A DNA stretch of 64,000 nt. Source: JALORV01 sp963712485 (GTDB lineage: Bacteria > Pseudomonadota > Gammaproteobacteria > Burkholderiales > Burkholderiaceae_F). This document shows positions 56,101 to 64,000 of the stretch, piece after piece (within the stretch, counting starts at the first letter, position 1; the number at the start of each line of letters is the position of its first letter). Under the pieces are notes generated by a model. That model did not search any database and was not told the DNA's origin. It was given only the letters and a program-made list of their open reading frames with translations. The DNA lies in contig CAVQID010000066.1 of NCBI GenBank assembly GCA_963712485.1, positions 62,001-126,000 of the forward strand. Direction: 5' to 3'. The translations under genes were made by a program, and so were the position numbers.

Positions 56101-59100
56101 AACGAGGCCGACGAATGCGTGCGCGTGCTTGCGCACGACATCAACGAGTGGCGCTACGAGCCCGCGCGCCCGGTGTCCGCGCAGGTGGTGCGGCGGGCGC
56201 ATTCGCTCTCGGGCATTTCGAAGACGGTGGGCCTGCTTCCGGTCATCGCGATCGCCGACCCGCTCGATGATCTGATGCACACCCTGTCGATGCTGTCGGG
56301 GCCGCGTCATTACGCGCTGACCGCGGCGCACTTCGACACGCTCGAGCGCGTGATCGAACACATGCGCGGGATGCTCCATCAGTTTGCCGCCGGCGTGTAC
56401 CCCGAGGAAGCGCCGCTGGATGCGGGTGCGTTGCAGGACGTGGTTGCGGTCGTCAGGGCGCACAGCGCGCTGCACGACGAGCTGGCCCCCGTGGTGGTCC
56501 ATCCGTCCGCGACGGCAGCGATCGAGATGATGGCGTGGAACAGTCCTGCGGCCGAGGAGCAGACGCCGTCCGCAGTGACGCCTGACGCCGCCGCTGCGGC
56601 AACGCCGATCGATGACGCCGCGGACTTTGCGGCGAGTTTTGACGAGGAGCCGGACGTTGCTTCTGCGGCGGTGACCGAAGCCGAGGCGGAGGCCACTGAC
56701 GCAATCGAATTCGCGGCGGTGGTGCCGGCCGATGCCGAGCCGACCGCAATGACGATTGTCGAGGCGGCGGGTGTCGCGGACGACAACGAGGCGGCCGATA
56801 TCGAGCCGAGCACGGCAACGCGCGTGCGGGACGAACTGGACCCCGACCTGCTTCAGGTCTTCCTCGCCGAGGCCGCCGACCTGCTGCCTTCCATCGGCAC
56901 CGCGTTGCGTGGCCTCGAAGGCGATCCGAATGACAAGGAGCTGGCGCGCGACCTGATGCGCCGGCTGCATACGGTCAAGGGCAGCGCACGCATGGCCGGT
57001 GCGATGCGCCTGGGCGAACTCGTGCACGACATGGAAACGCGGATGGAAGCTGCGATGCAGCTATCCGACGTGCCCGGCATCATCATCGAGGACCTGCAAG
57101 GGCAGTACGACCAGGCCACGGCACTCTACGAGGAGCTGCAGAACCCGGATGCGGCGCGGGCCGCGCCCGAGGCGGTGCCAACCGAGCCGGGCGCTCCCGC
57201 GCTCGCGCCGGTGATCGACATCGCGGCGGCGCGCGCCGACGGCAAGCCCGAGCCGCGTGTCGAGCGTCCCTCGGTGGCGCTGCCGTCGACCGTCGAGGCC
57301 ACAATGGCCGCAGCACCCGCGACCCAGCAGACCGCACCATTCATCCGCGTGCGCGCCGATGTGCTGGACAAGCTGGTGGACCAAGCCGGCGAGGTGTCGA
57401 TCGCGCGCTCGAAGCTGGAAAACGAGGTCTCGACGATCAAAGGCTCGCTGACGGACTTGACCGAGAACATCCAGCGACTGCGCTCGCAACTGCGCGAAGT
57501 CGAGATCCAGGCCGAGGCGCAGGTGCAGGCGCGCGGCGCATCGTTGTCGCGCGAATCGTCCGACTTCGATCCGCTCGAGTTCGACCGCTATACCCGGCTA
57601 CAGGAGCTGACCCGCATGCTGGCGGAGTCGGTCGAAGACGTGGCGATGGTCCAAAGCACCATGGTCAAGGGCCTGCAGATGGCCGACACGGACCTGACCT
57701 CGCAGTCGCGTCTTACGCGAGACCTGCAACAGCAGCTGATGCGCGTTCGCCTCGTGCCGTTTTCAAACGTCTCCGAGCGGCTCTATCGTGTCGCGCGGCA
57801 GACAGCCAAGGAGCTCGACAAGCGCGTGAATGTCGACGTGCGCGGCGGCGGCACCGAGATCGACCGCGGCGTCCTGGAAAAGATGGTCGGGCCGTTCGAG
57901 CACCTGATCCGCAATGCGATCGTGCACGGACTCGAACGTCCGGCCGAACGCCTGGCCGCGGGCAAGGCCGAAGCCGGCGAACTGGTGCTCGATGTGCGCC
58001 AGGAAGCCAATGAAATCGTCGTCGTGCTCAGCGATGACGGGGCGGGTCTCCATCTGGAACGCATCCGCGAACGCGCTCTCGAGCGCGAGCTGATCAGCGC
58101 GGACCAGGTGCTGGGCGACCGCGAGGCGATGGACCTGATCTTCCTGCCAGGCTTCTCCACGGCGACCGAGGTGACCGAGCTGGCCGGACGCGGCGTCGGC
58201 ATGGACGTCGTCAGGGCGGAACTGGCGTCGTTCGGTGGTCGTATCGCCGTGTCGAGCGAAACCGGCCGCGGGACCCGCTTCACGTTGTACCTGCCGATGA
58301 CGCTGGCCGTCGCGCAGGTCGTGCTGGCTCGGATCGGCACGCGCCGCTATGCGCTGCCGGCCGGCATGGTGGAGCAGGTGCGGCGCTATCGGCCGATCGC
58401 GCTGCTGCCTTCGCTCGCCGAGGGCATCATCGACATTCCGCCGATCGGTCCGGTGGTGCTGCGGCCGCTGACGCAACTGGTCGGTGAGGAGACCACCGGG
58501 CATTTGTCCAAGCAGACCCCGGTCGTGGTGCTCAAGTCCGGCGACGATCGCATGGCCATCGCGGTCGACGACGTATCGAGCAACCAGGAAGTCGTCGTCA
58601 AGAACGTCGGCGCACAGGTCGCACGCCTCGCCGGCATCCTCGGTGCGACGATCCTCGGTAACGGTGAGATCGTGCTGATCATCAACCCGGTCCAGCTCAT
58701 CACCCGCGCGCCGGAGCCGCCGCCGATCTTCGAGGCCGAACTGCGTGCCGAAGTCAAGGCTGCACGGACCGAGCCCGCCACCGAAATCGGCGTCGCGACG
58801 CAGCCGACCGTCATGGTGGTCGACGATTCACTGACGGTTCGCCGCGTGACGCAGCGCCTGCTCGAGCGCAACAACTTCAACGTCCTGCTGGCCAAGGATG
58901 GCGTCGACGCGCTGCGCCAGCTACAGGACGTCAAGCCGGACGTCATGCTGGTGGACATCGAAATGCCGCGTATGGACGGCTACGACCTGACCCGCAATAT
59001 CCGCAGCTCGCCGGTGACCGGCTCGATTCCGATCATCATGATCACGTCGCGCACCGCCGAGAAACACCGCAGCACCGCGTTCGAGCTCGGCGTCAACGAG

Positions 59101-59178
59101 TACCTCGGCAAGCCGTACCAGGAGGACGAACTGATGAAACTGGTGCGGCACTACGTGGCGGAGAGGGCGACCGCGTAG
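53188..59178 (+). CDS. pilL: Pilus chemosensory hybrid histidine kinase ChpA/PilL
   Basis: CheA-type hybrid kinase of 1996 residues that phosphorylates PilG and PilH. Hpt domains have candidate phospho-histidines at residue 752 (FHTLKGSSRM), 1005 (AHSLSGISKT) and 1261 (LHTVKGSARM); residue 59 (VHQANGALQ) marks a degenerate fourth. A dimerisation helix pair follows (VLDKLVDQAGEVSIARSKLE), then the ATPase domain (HLIRNAIVHGLE at 1572, DDGAGL, GRGVGMDVV), a CheW domain, and a C-terminal receiver with D1923 (MLVDIEMPRMDGY). Long alanine/glutamate-rich linkers separate the Hpt domains. Last gene of the pil operon. Confidence 0.95.
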   Translation: MPERHDPNQLVGAAPDIAPLAWVIDEIRTSLTEAVNGMKAFLANKQDVDSLRNARNQVHQANGALQLLDLRGVALVTDAVEQLTRRFEAEPKDCLPAAVRAVETALIAVVAYLEALLSGRPNQPIRLFPYYRDVLQLNRANRVHPADLIFPDLSRRPAFHHIEARQYPPEQLRDRRARFELGLLGFLRNTDDAGARKRMREALADLEHLPQRGLARSFWWVVRGLLEGLDADVIPVDLDLKRVLARLNLQLRRMIEGGGAVAERLMIDSLYYVGRAQGGPARVAEIKRLYGLEALIPGDFERASLTAVDADALRTLKEALSQAKQLWGQIVAGANETAKFEQEIKLARTSSLKLSARAIGTTVEVIGKVTHDFAKLPGDVRERLGLEVASALLFTDLGVEDLPQTDDEYEQRAQQVIERLLKTRQGQPLPDAGPWMSEIARRAQDRLTMGTVVAETQSTLREIEQRLDRFFRNPVERSDLPATTAMFDQVCGVLSLLGYEDPVAALRNVQESIARFADAKIAPEPDEFGRIAQNLGAVGFFVESLGQDTERPRGMFHYDPATGVFTAELGQLPADENVFAPTEEDYHAAPRTIDMRVPEPRRTDNVETAARKTLEAAHQQARRLTQVAGDARAIGELDRLLPMLSNEADLLDSEQLKSTAARAGQLLAQLKDAPAREDAVELERLLAPPKAPEAPPPTAPLPSSQAAADSELREIFVEEAREVLDSIVENLAELRDHRDDKATLTTVRRAFHTLKGSSRMVGFKHIGEGGWGVEQCFNLWLAQERPATDDLIDLAQGAQRIIRAWVDTIASDPYANIDPTPLVLAAQRVREGGMFEFAELPPGDAPPKRDGGAPVVQDVALPAPASQASAPSATGIDFDLDALAAGPGPEESAELQTPTGVDVEADKSADATALEMQFELPVMTPPESSTVEPPVAFELTGEERSEAVSEDEEVRRIGPLEISHGLYSVFLNEADECVRVLAHDINEWRYEPARPVSAQVVRRAHSLSGISKTVGLLPVIAIADPLDDLMHTLSMLSGPRHYALTAAHFDTLERVIEHMRGMLHQFAAGVYPEEAPLDAGALQDVVAVVRAHSALHDELAPVVVHPSATAAIEMMAWNSPAAEEQTPSAVTPDAAAAATPIDDAADFAASFDEEPDVASAAVTEAEAEATDAIEFAAVVPADAEPTAMTIVEAAGVADDNEAADIEPSTATRVRDELDPDLLQVFLAEAADLLPSIGTALRGLEGDPNDKELARDLMRRLHTVKGSARMAGAMRLGELVHDMETRMEAAMQLSDVPGIIIEDLQGQYDQATALYEELQNPDAARAAPEAVPTEPGAPALAPVIDIAAARADGKPEPRVERPSVALPSTVEATMAAAPATQQTAPFIRVRADVLDKLVDQAGEVSIARSKLENEVSTIKGSLTDLTENIQRLRSQLREVEIQAEAQVQARGASLSRESSDFDPLEFDRYTRLQELTRMLAESVEDVAMVQSTMVKGLQMADTDLTSQSRLTRDLQQQLMRVRLVPFSNVSERLYRVARQTAKELDKRVNVDVRGGGTEIDRGVLEKMVGPFEHLIRNAIVHGLERPAERLAAGKAEAGELVLDVRQEANEIVVVLSDDGAGLHLERIRERALERELISADQVLGDREAMDLIFLPGFSTATEVTELAGRGVGMDVVRAELASFGGRIAVSSETGRGTRFTLYLPMTLAVAQVVLARIGTRRYALPAGMVEQVRRYRPIALLPSLAEGIIDIPPIGPVVLRPLTQLVGEETTGHLSKQTPVVVLKSGDDRMAIAVDDVSSNQEVVVKNVGAQVARLAGILGATILGNGEIVLIINPVQLITRAPEPPPIFEAELRAEVKAARTEPATEIGVATQPTVMVVDDSLTVRRVTQRLLERNNFNVLLAKDGVDALRQLQDVKPDVMLVDIEMPRMDGYDLTRNIRSSPVTGSIPIIMITSRTAEKHRSTAFELGVNEYLGKPYQEDELMKLVRHYVAERATA

Positions 59179-59196
59179 CGGTTAGCCTGGCTGCGG

Positions 59197-59219
59197 GCGG
59201 CACACGCAGGGTGTGCCGC
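59197..59219 (+). terminator. Hairpin after chpA (possible terminator)
   Basis: GCGGCACAC (59197-59205) pairs with GTGTGCCGC (59211-59219) around GCAGG, 18 bases after the stop. No U-run follows, so termination would be weak or need Rho. Confidence 0.4.
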
Positions 59220-59258
59220 TGCGCGAGCTTCATTTCCTTCGTTCCGAGGTGCGCTTCA

Positions 59259-59722
59259 GGGCCGCGCGGCCCGTTACTTTCTTTGTCTTGGCAAAGAAAG
59301 TAACCAAAGAAAGCCGCGCCTGCGAAGGCGCCCTGCGGGTGCCCTGTGCTGCTCGGGGTCGCGGGCGGGCCTGCAAACTCGCGCCCTGCGGTCGCTCAGA
59401 CAGGCAGGCCCTCAAAGGCCCCCGCGCCCCCTGCGCTGCGCGGCGCCTTCGAAGGCATCCAACAGCGTCGCGTTTGGCGGACGACGGCACGGCGACGGGG
59501 TGAGTCCGCTCGGGGACGCCGCAGCGGTGCGGGGCGGCAGCGGAGCTGTGCCGGGCGCGTGTCTGAGCCGGGCGCGGCGTAGCCGGAGGGCGAGTTTCGC
59601 GCACGGCCCGCTGACGCCCTGCAGCGCAAGGGAAGCCGAGGCCAGCGCAGGCCGGCCTCGTGCGGTCGCCTTTCTTTGGTGACTTTCTTTGGCGAAGCAA
59701 AGAAAGTTACCGGCGCGCGCCG
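59259..59722. repeat. Repeat element with hairpin-bearing inverted ends (MITE-like), no coding sequence
   Basis: A 464-base element with mirror-image ends. The left end has the palindrome GGGCCGCGCGGCCC (59259-59272); the perfect hairpin GTTACTTTCTTTG (59273-59285)/CAAAGAAAGTAAC (59292-59304); then CAAAGAAAG (59305-59313). The right end has CTTTCTTTG (59670-59678); the hairpin GTGACTTTCTTTG (59679-59691)/CAAAGAAAGTTAC (59698-59710); then the palindrome CGGCGCGCGCCG (59711-59722). The 350-base interior is GC-rich and codes for nothing convincing. Similar ACTTTCTTTG/CAAAGAAAGT elements recur between genes in many Burkholderiales and Xanthomonadales, and are often misannotated as short proteins. 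Mobility is an inference. Confidence 0.75.
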
Positions 59723-59787
59723 TGAGCGTCGGTCGTCGCACGACGAAAACGAGGTCGCGCAGCGGCACGCAGTGAGCGAGCCGCGCG

Positions 59788-61235
59788 CTATCGGCGCTTC
59801 ACGACTGCGTACCGCTCCAGCGTCCTCTTCCGTGCCTCCGCGTGATCGACAATCGGTGCCGGATAGTCCATCCCCGATGACGCACCCCGTCTCGCGTTGC
59901 CGTGCCGCGCTGGCGAGCCACGGCGCATGGATCTCCTTCGCCGTGAAACTCGCCAGTTGCGGTAGATAGCGCTTGATGAATGCGCCTTCGGGATCAAATT
60001 TCTCGGACTGCGTCACCGGATTGAAGATGCGGAAGTACGGCTGCGCATCGCAGCCCGTCGATGCCGCCCACTGCCACCCGCCGTTGTTGGCGGCAAGATC
60101 GAAGTCGTTCAGCTGCTGCGCGAAATACTGTTCGCCGCGGCGGTAGTCGATGCCGAGGTCCTTGGTCAGGAAGCTGGCGACGACCATCCGCAGGCGGTTG
60201 TGCATGTAGCCGGTCTGGTTGAGCTGCGCCATCGCCGCATCGACCAGCGGATATCCGGTGCGCCCGTCACACCAGGCCGCAAAGGCGGCCTCCGCAGCGG
60301 TGCCCGATTCCCACGCGATCGCGTCGTAACCCGGTCGGAACGCGCGCTCGGCCACGTGCGGGTGGTGCCACAGGATCATCTGATAAAAGTCGCGCCAGAT
60401 CAGTTCCGATAGCCAGGTCTGCGCACCGGCAGAGCCGTGGGACACCGCGTACGAGGCCAGCTGTCGGACCGAGATCGTGCCGAAGCGGAGGTGCACGGAC
60501 AGATACGACGGCCCGCGAATCGCCGGGAAGTTGCGCGTCTCGTCGTAGCGGTCGATGCGCGACCTGAAGTCCTCGAACGCCTGCGCCGCTCCGCTGGCAC
60601 CGGGCTGAATGCCGAGCTGCGTCAGGTTGGTTTGCAGCAAAGCCGAGTTGCTCCAGCGAGGGTATGGCGCCGGCAGTCGACGGCGCTGCGAAGCGCGTGC
60701 GGTCGGTGGCGGACGGTTTCTTCGTCAGCGCATCCGGCGTGACCCGGCGCATCCAGGCGTTCCGGTACGGCGTGTAGACGCTGAAGGGTCGACCATCGCC
60801 GGTCATCACTTCCGACTTCTCGAAGATGACGTGGTCCTTGACACGTACGAACCGCCGGCCGTCATCTGCGAGTGCGCGCTCGACGGCGGCGTCACGCTGC
60901 CGCGCATAGGGCTCGTAATCGTCACCGGCGAAGACCGCGTCGACGGAGAGCTGCCGCGCCAGCGGCGCGATGGCGTCCGCAGCATGATCGTGCAGCACGA
61001 TCAGCGCGCCGCCGTGGCGCCGCAGTTCTGCGTCCAGTTCGATGACTGTGCGGTGGATGAACTCGACGCGCCGGTCGGCGCGCAGTCCGGCGGCGAGCAA
61101 CCCGTCGAGAATCGCGCGGTCGAAGACGAAGGCGCAGTAGACCCGGCGGCACGTGGCAAGCGCCGCCGCCAGCGCCGCGTGGTCGTCAAGACGCAGGTCG
61201 CGGCGGAACCAGACCAGGCCGGCGTCGTAGGTCAT
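59788..61235 (-). CDS. phr: Deoxyribodipyrimidine photolyase (two frameshifts)
   Basis: Light-driven FAD enzyme that splits UV-induced pyrimidine dimers. The N-terminal antenna domain (MTYDAGLVWFRRDLRLDDH, residues 1-130) and the FAD domain (SYLSVHLRFGTISVR, WLSELIWRDFYQMIL, MHNRLRMVVASFLTKDL, WQWAASTGCDAQPYFRIFNP) are typical of class I CPD photolyases. The frame changes near 60640, at a GCAAACC run (EQLGFAA then TNLTQLGIQPG). It changes again near 59868 (GCVIG then DYPAPIVDHAEARKRTLE). The last residues before the stop at 59788 are YAVVKRR. Both breaks are explained by one-base changes. The gene ends 65 bases from the repeat element. Confidence 0.88.
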
Positions 61236-61314
61236 GCGAGTGCGGTACGGCCGTCCGTGAGGCGGCGCGACGCGCTCACCAGGGTTGCGAGCGCCGCAGT
61301 TTACAATCGCAGCC

Positions 61315-61950
61315 ATGCCGAGTGACTCGCTGGATCTGAGGCATCAGCTGCTGATCGCCATGCCCGCCATGGCAGACCCCAACTTTTCCGGCTCGGTGGT
61401 GTACATCTGCGATCACAGCGACCGCGGTGCGCTCGGGCTGGTGATCAATCGCCCGACCGAACTCAGCCTGTCGACGCTGTTCGACCGCATCGATCTCAAG
61501 CTCGAAATCGCTCCGTGGAAGGACGCGCCGGTGTTCTTCGGCGGGCCGGTGCAGACCGAGCGCGGCTTCGTTCTGCATGTACCGCCGGGTGACTACAGTT
61601 CGACCTTGACGGTGACACCGGAGATCTCGCTGACGACCTCGAAGGACGTGCTCGAGGCGGTGGCCAGCGGCAGCGGGCCGCAGAAGATGCTGGTGACGCT
61701 CGGCTATTCCGGCTGGGGTGCCGGCCAGCTCGAAGGCGAGATCGCGGCCAATGCCTGGCTGACCGTCACGGCCACGCCGCAGATCCTTTTCGACGTGCCG
61801 GCGGACGAACGCTACGACACCGCACTGAAGATGCTCGGCGTGGACCCGACGCAGCTTTCCGGCCAGGTCGGACCATGCGTAGGCTGCGTCGACCGCGCCT
61901 GCCGCCCGCTGCCCGTCCAGGTTCCTTTACTTTTCCGGCTTGCTCGATGA
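61315..61950 (+). CDS. YqgE/AlgH family protein (C-terminus probably shifted)
   Basis: Conserved small protein of the UPF0301/DUF179 family, of unclear function, nearly always next to ruvX. Motifs: LLIAMPAMADPNFSGSVVYICDHSDRGALGLVINRP, FFGGPVQTERGFVLH and LGYSGWGAGQLEGEI. The family ends in GQVGHA; here GGTCGGACCATGCGTAG reads as GQVGPCVG and runs on 22 more residues to a stop at 61948-61950. Removing one base would restore GHA and a stop at about 61880. TACAAT ends seven bases before the ATG. Confidence 0.9.
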   Translation: MPSDSLDLRHQLLIAMPAMADPNFSGSVVYICDHSDRGALGLVINRPTELSLSTLFDRIDLKLEIAPWKDAPVFFGGPVQTERGFVLHVPPGDYSSTLTVTPEISLTTSKDVLEAVASGSGPQKMLVTLGYSGWGAGQLEGEIAANAWLTVTATPQILFDVPADERYDTALKMLGVDPTQLSGQVGPCVGCVDRACRPLPVQVPLLFRLAR

Positions 61951-62339
61951 CCGATGCTGTGGTGCTCGGCTTCGACTACGGTGCGGTCCGCACCGGCGTC
62001 GCGATCGGCAACACGGTCACCCGCAGCGCGCGGCCGCTGACCACGATCCGCGCCGAGACGGCCGTCGCCCGCTGGGCCGCGATCGAGTCGCTGGTCAACG
62101 ACTGGCGACCGACATCGTTCGTCGTCGGCATTCCGCGCCATCCCGACGCGACTTCGCACGAAATGACGGCGCGCTGTGAACGGTTCGCGCGACAGCTCGA
62201 AGGCCGCTTCCGCCTTCCGGTCGCGCGCGTCGACGAGCGCTACAGTTCCGCCGTTTCCGCGCGGGCCAGCGACGTCGATGCCGAGGCCGCGGCGGTGATT
62301 CTTCAACAATGGCTCGACGAAGGGCCGGCGAATGCTTGA
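61947..62339 (+). CDS. ruvX: Holliday junction resolvase-like pre-16S rRNA nuclease
   Basis: YqgF/RNase-H-like nuclease that matures the 5' end of 16S rRNA. The 130-residue product has the family motifs VVLGFDYGAVRTGVAIGNTV, FVVGIPRHPDATSHEMTARCERFARQLE and VARVDERYSS. The start at 61947 is followed by a coupling overlap (ATGA) with the extended yqgE frame. The gene overlaps pyrR by eight bases. Confidence 0.92.
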   Translation: MTDAVVLGFDYGAVRTGVAIGNTVTRSARPLTTIRAETAVARWAAIESLVNDWRPTSFVVGIPRHPDATSHEMTARCERFARQLEGRFRLPVARVDERYSSAVSARASDVDAEAAAVILQQWLDEGPANA

Positions 62340-62838
62340 ACTCGATGCAGAAGCCCTTTATCGCACGCTGGCCGCGCGGGCACGCGAGACGTTTGCCGGC
62401 ACCGCGGTCAAGCTGGTCGGCGTGCATACCGGCGGTGTCTGGCTCGCGGAGCGGCTGCGCCGCGACCTGCATGTGGAGGAGCCCGTCGGCATCCTCGACG
62501 TGTCGTTCTACCGCGACGACTTCGACCGCAGCGGCCTGAAGGCCGATGTGCGCCCGTCGCAGATCGCGTTCGAGGTCGCCGGCAGCCACATCCTGCTCGT
62601 CGACGACGTGCTGAACACGGGACGGACCGTGCGCGCGGCGATGAACGAGATCTTCGACTACGGCAGGCCGGCACGCATCGATCTGGCGGTGCTCGTCGAC
62701 CGCGGCGGCAGGGAATTGCCGGTAGCCGCGACGGTCGTCGGCGCGACGCTCGAAGTTCCCGCCGATATCAGCGTCGTGCTGACGCGCGATGACGATGAAC
62801 GCCTGCACCTGACGATGGAGAACCGCAGTGGCGAGTAA
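62332..62838 (+). CDS. pyrR: Bifunctional pyrimidine regulator/uracil phosphoribosyltransferase PyrR
   Basis: PRPP-binding protein that can convert uracil to UMP and, in Gram-positive bacteria, binds pyr mRNA. The 168-residue protein has LVGVHTGGVWLAERL, DVSFYRDDFDRSGLKADVRPS and the PRPP loop ILLVDDVLNTGRTVRAAMNE. No antiterminator/terminator pair precedes the operon in this window, so RNA-binding regulation here is unproven. Confidence 0.93.
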   Translation: MLELDAEALYRTLAARARETFAGTAVKLVGVHTGGVWLAERLRRDLHVEEPVGILDVSFYRDDFDRSGLKADVRPSQIAFEVAGSHILLVDDVLNTGRTVRAAMNEIFDYGRPARIDLAVLVDRGGRELPVAATVVGATLEVPADISVVLTRDDDERLHLTMENRSGE

Positions 62839-63798
62839 CCCGCAGCTGAACCGCCACGGCGAGCTGCACCATCTGCTGTCGATCGAAGGCCTGCCGCGGC
62901 CGATCGTCGAACGCATCCTGACGACCGCCGACAGTTTCATCAATATCGCCGAGCGCGAGGTGAAGAGCGTCCCGCTGCTGCGCGGCAAGAGCGTCTTCAA
63001 CCTGTTCTTCGAGAACAGCACCCGCACTCGCACGACGTTCGAGATCGCGGCGCGCCGGCTGTCGGCCGACGTCTTCAACCTCGACATCGTGCGTTCGAGC
63101 ACCGCCAAGGGCGAGTCGCTGCTCGACACGATCGACAACCTGACGGCGATGCAGGCCGACATGTTCGTCGTCCGGCATGCGACGAGCGGTGCGCCGTACC
63201 TGATCGCCAAGCACACGTCGACGAGTGCGCCGCACGTGCATGTCGTCAATGCGGGTGACGGGCGCCATGCGCACCCGACGCAGGGCCTGCTCGACATGTA
63301 CACGATCCGCCACTACAAGAAAGACTTCAGCAACCTGACGGTGGCGATCGTCGGCGACATCCTGCATTCGCGTGTCGCGCGCTCCGACATTCACGCACTG
63401 ACGACGCTCGGCGTGCCCGACGTGCGCGCGGTCGGACCGCTGACGCTGCTGCCGGCGGGGCTCGAGCAGATGGGTGTGCGCGTCTTCACCGCCTCGACGA
63501 GGGCATCCGCGGCGCCGACGTCATCATCATGCTGCGGCTGCAGAACGAGCGCATGCGCGGCGCACTTCTGCCGTCGGCGCAGGAGTACTTCGCGCACTAC
63601 GGCCTGACGCCGGAACGGCTGGCGCTCGCCAAGCCGGATGCGATCGTCATGCATCCGGGGCCGATGAACCGGGGGGTCGAGATCGATTCGCGCGTGGCCG
63701 ACGGCACGGCCAGCGTGATCCTGCCGCAGGTCACCTTCGGCATCGCGGTGCGCATGGCGGTGATGTCGATCGTCGCTTCGTCGGCGAGGATGCAATGA
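62828..63798 (+). CDS. pyrB: Aspartate carbamoyltransferase catalytic subunit (one frameshift)
   Basis: First committed step of pyrimidine synthesis. The GTG at 62828 overlaps the pyrR stop. Motifs: VFNLFFENSTRTRTTFEIAARRL (carbamoyl-phosphate site), GDGRHAHPTQGLLDMYTI and VAIVGDILHSRVARS. Near 63492 TTCACCGCCTCGAC lacks one C compared with an expected FTRLDEGIRGADVIIML. The frame then continues as MLRLQNERMRGALLPSAQEYFAHYG and HPGPMNRGVEIDSRVADG. A conserved core enzyme broken by one base strongly suggests a base-call error. Confidence 0.92.
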
Positions 63799-63809
63799 GG
63801 GCGGCCGCG

Positions 63810-64000
63810 ATGAACGTCGAGATCATCAACGGTCGCATCATCGATCCTGCGTCCGGGCACGACGCAACAGGCGACCTCTACATCGCCAGCGGGCGCATCG
63901 CCGCGATCGGCCGCGCCCCGGAGGGCTTCCGCGCCGACCGCAGCATCGACGCGCGCGGCGCGATCGTCGCGCCGGGGCTGGTCGATCTGTGCGCGCGGCT
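63810..64000 (+). CDS. pyrC: Dihydroorotase (partial at window edge)
   Basis: Third enzyme of pyrimidine synthesis, or its inactive partner in the type found after pyrB (class I, PyrC/PyrX). The visible 63 residues (MNVEIINGRIIDPASG, DLYIASGRIAAIG, GAIVAPGLVDLCARL) are the N-terminal beta-sandwich of this amidohydrolase family. The metal motif HxH that should follow GLVDL is replaced here by LCARL, as in the non-catalytic PyrC-like subunits. GAGGG seven bases upstream supports the ATG at 63810; another ATG at 63795 overlaps the pyrB stop. Confidence 0.85.
   Translation, partial: MNVEIINGRIIDPASGHDATGDLYIASGRIAAIGRAPEGFRADRSIDARGAIVAPGLVDLCAR

Noticed and set aside
59230..59700. Several overlapping short frames in the repeat element
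   Set aside because: Arginine/alanine-rich frames arising from the repeat; the VTFFAKTKKVT-type peptide is a translation of the hairpin, a known misannotation pattern.

Overview
The window reads as a high-GC betaproteobacterial chromosome segment, most likely from the order Burkholderiales. The reasons are the neighbourhoods coq7/osmC/rplM/rpsI, DUF6776/bactofilin/erpA/anmK/M23/tyrS/dtd, rubredoxin/pilGHIJ/chpA and yqgE/ruvX/pyrR/pyrB/pyrC, together with a Burkholderia-type porin and a RibB whose GTP cyclohydrolase II half is degenerate. I see no rRNA, tRNA, prophage, insertion sequence with a transposase, or CRISPR array. Almost everything is housekeeping.

Layout. 1-9500: a porin cut by the window edge (minus strand), ubiquinone hydroxylase coq7, an OsmC protein, a 490-base gap with a run of stem-loops and a strong terminator, ribosomal genes rplM-rpsI, an envelope pair (DUF6776 and bactofilin), erpA, the murein recycling and remodelling pair anmK/M23 peptidase, and tyrS. 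9545-20005: an AidB-like flavoprotein, dtd, a PEBP protein, a histidine phosphatase, an MgtC/DUF4010 membrane protein, a ZTP riboswitch in front of glyA, nrdR, two small heat-shock proteins, and an MscS-type channel. 20005-27905: one long plus-strand run, ribD-ribE-CPBP-OYE-ribB-ribH-nusB-thiL-pgpA-pncC, joining riboflavin synthesis, thiamine phosphate activation and lipid phosphate removal. 28055-39900: a fluoroacetate-dehalogenase-like hydrolase, a TPR lipoprotein-like protein, a CNNM/CBS membrane protein, pyrF, a drug/metabolite transporter, a yqjD/yqjE/yqjK-like stress cluster, dacB, and a DUF1800/DUF1501 pair followed by a vestigial copy of the DUF1501 tail. 39979-43057: an orphan Cas6e-like protein divergent from groES-groEL, whose promoter carries sigma-70, sigma-32 and CIRCE signals. 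43247-48863: a minus-strand run thiD-thiE-hemL-dsbD-thioredoxin-like. 49024-59178: rubredoxin and the complete twitching chemosensory operon pilG-pilH-pilI-pilJ-chpA. 59259-59722: a repeat element with hairpin-bearing inverted ends. 59788-64000: photolyase phr, then yqgE-ruvX-pyrR-pyrB-pyrC.

Two matters stand out. First, a Cas6e-family CRISPR RNA endonuclease homologue stands alone, with no array or other cas gene in 64 kb, and its promoter region holds a 9-bp inverted repeat. Second, nine genes (porin, mscS, DMT transporter, yqjE-like, DUF1800, dsbD, phr, yqgE, pyrB) carry one- or two-base indels while the rest of each protein remains well conserved. Because these include core genes, base-calling or assembly errors are the likelier cause, and the affected entries are annotated as interrupted genes rather than confirmed pseudogenes.
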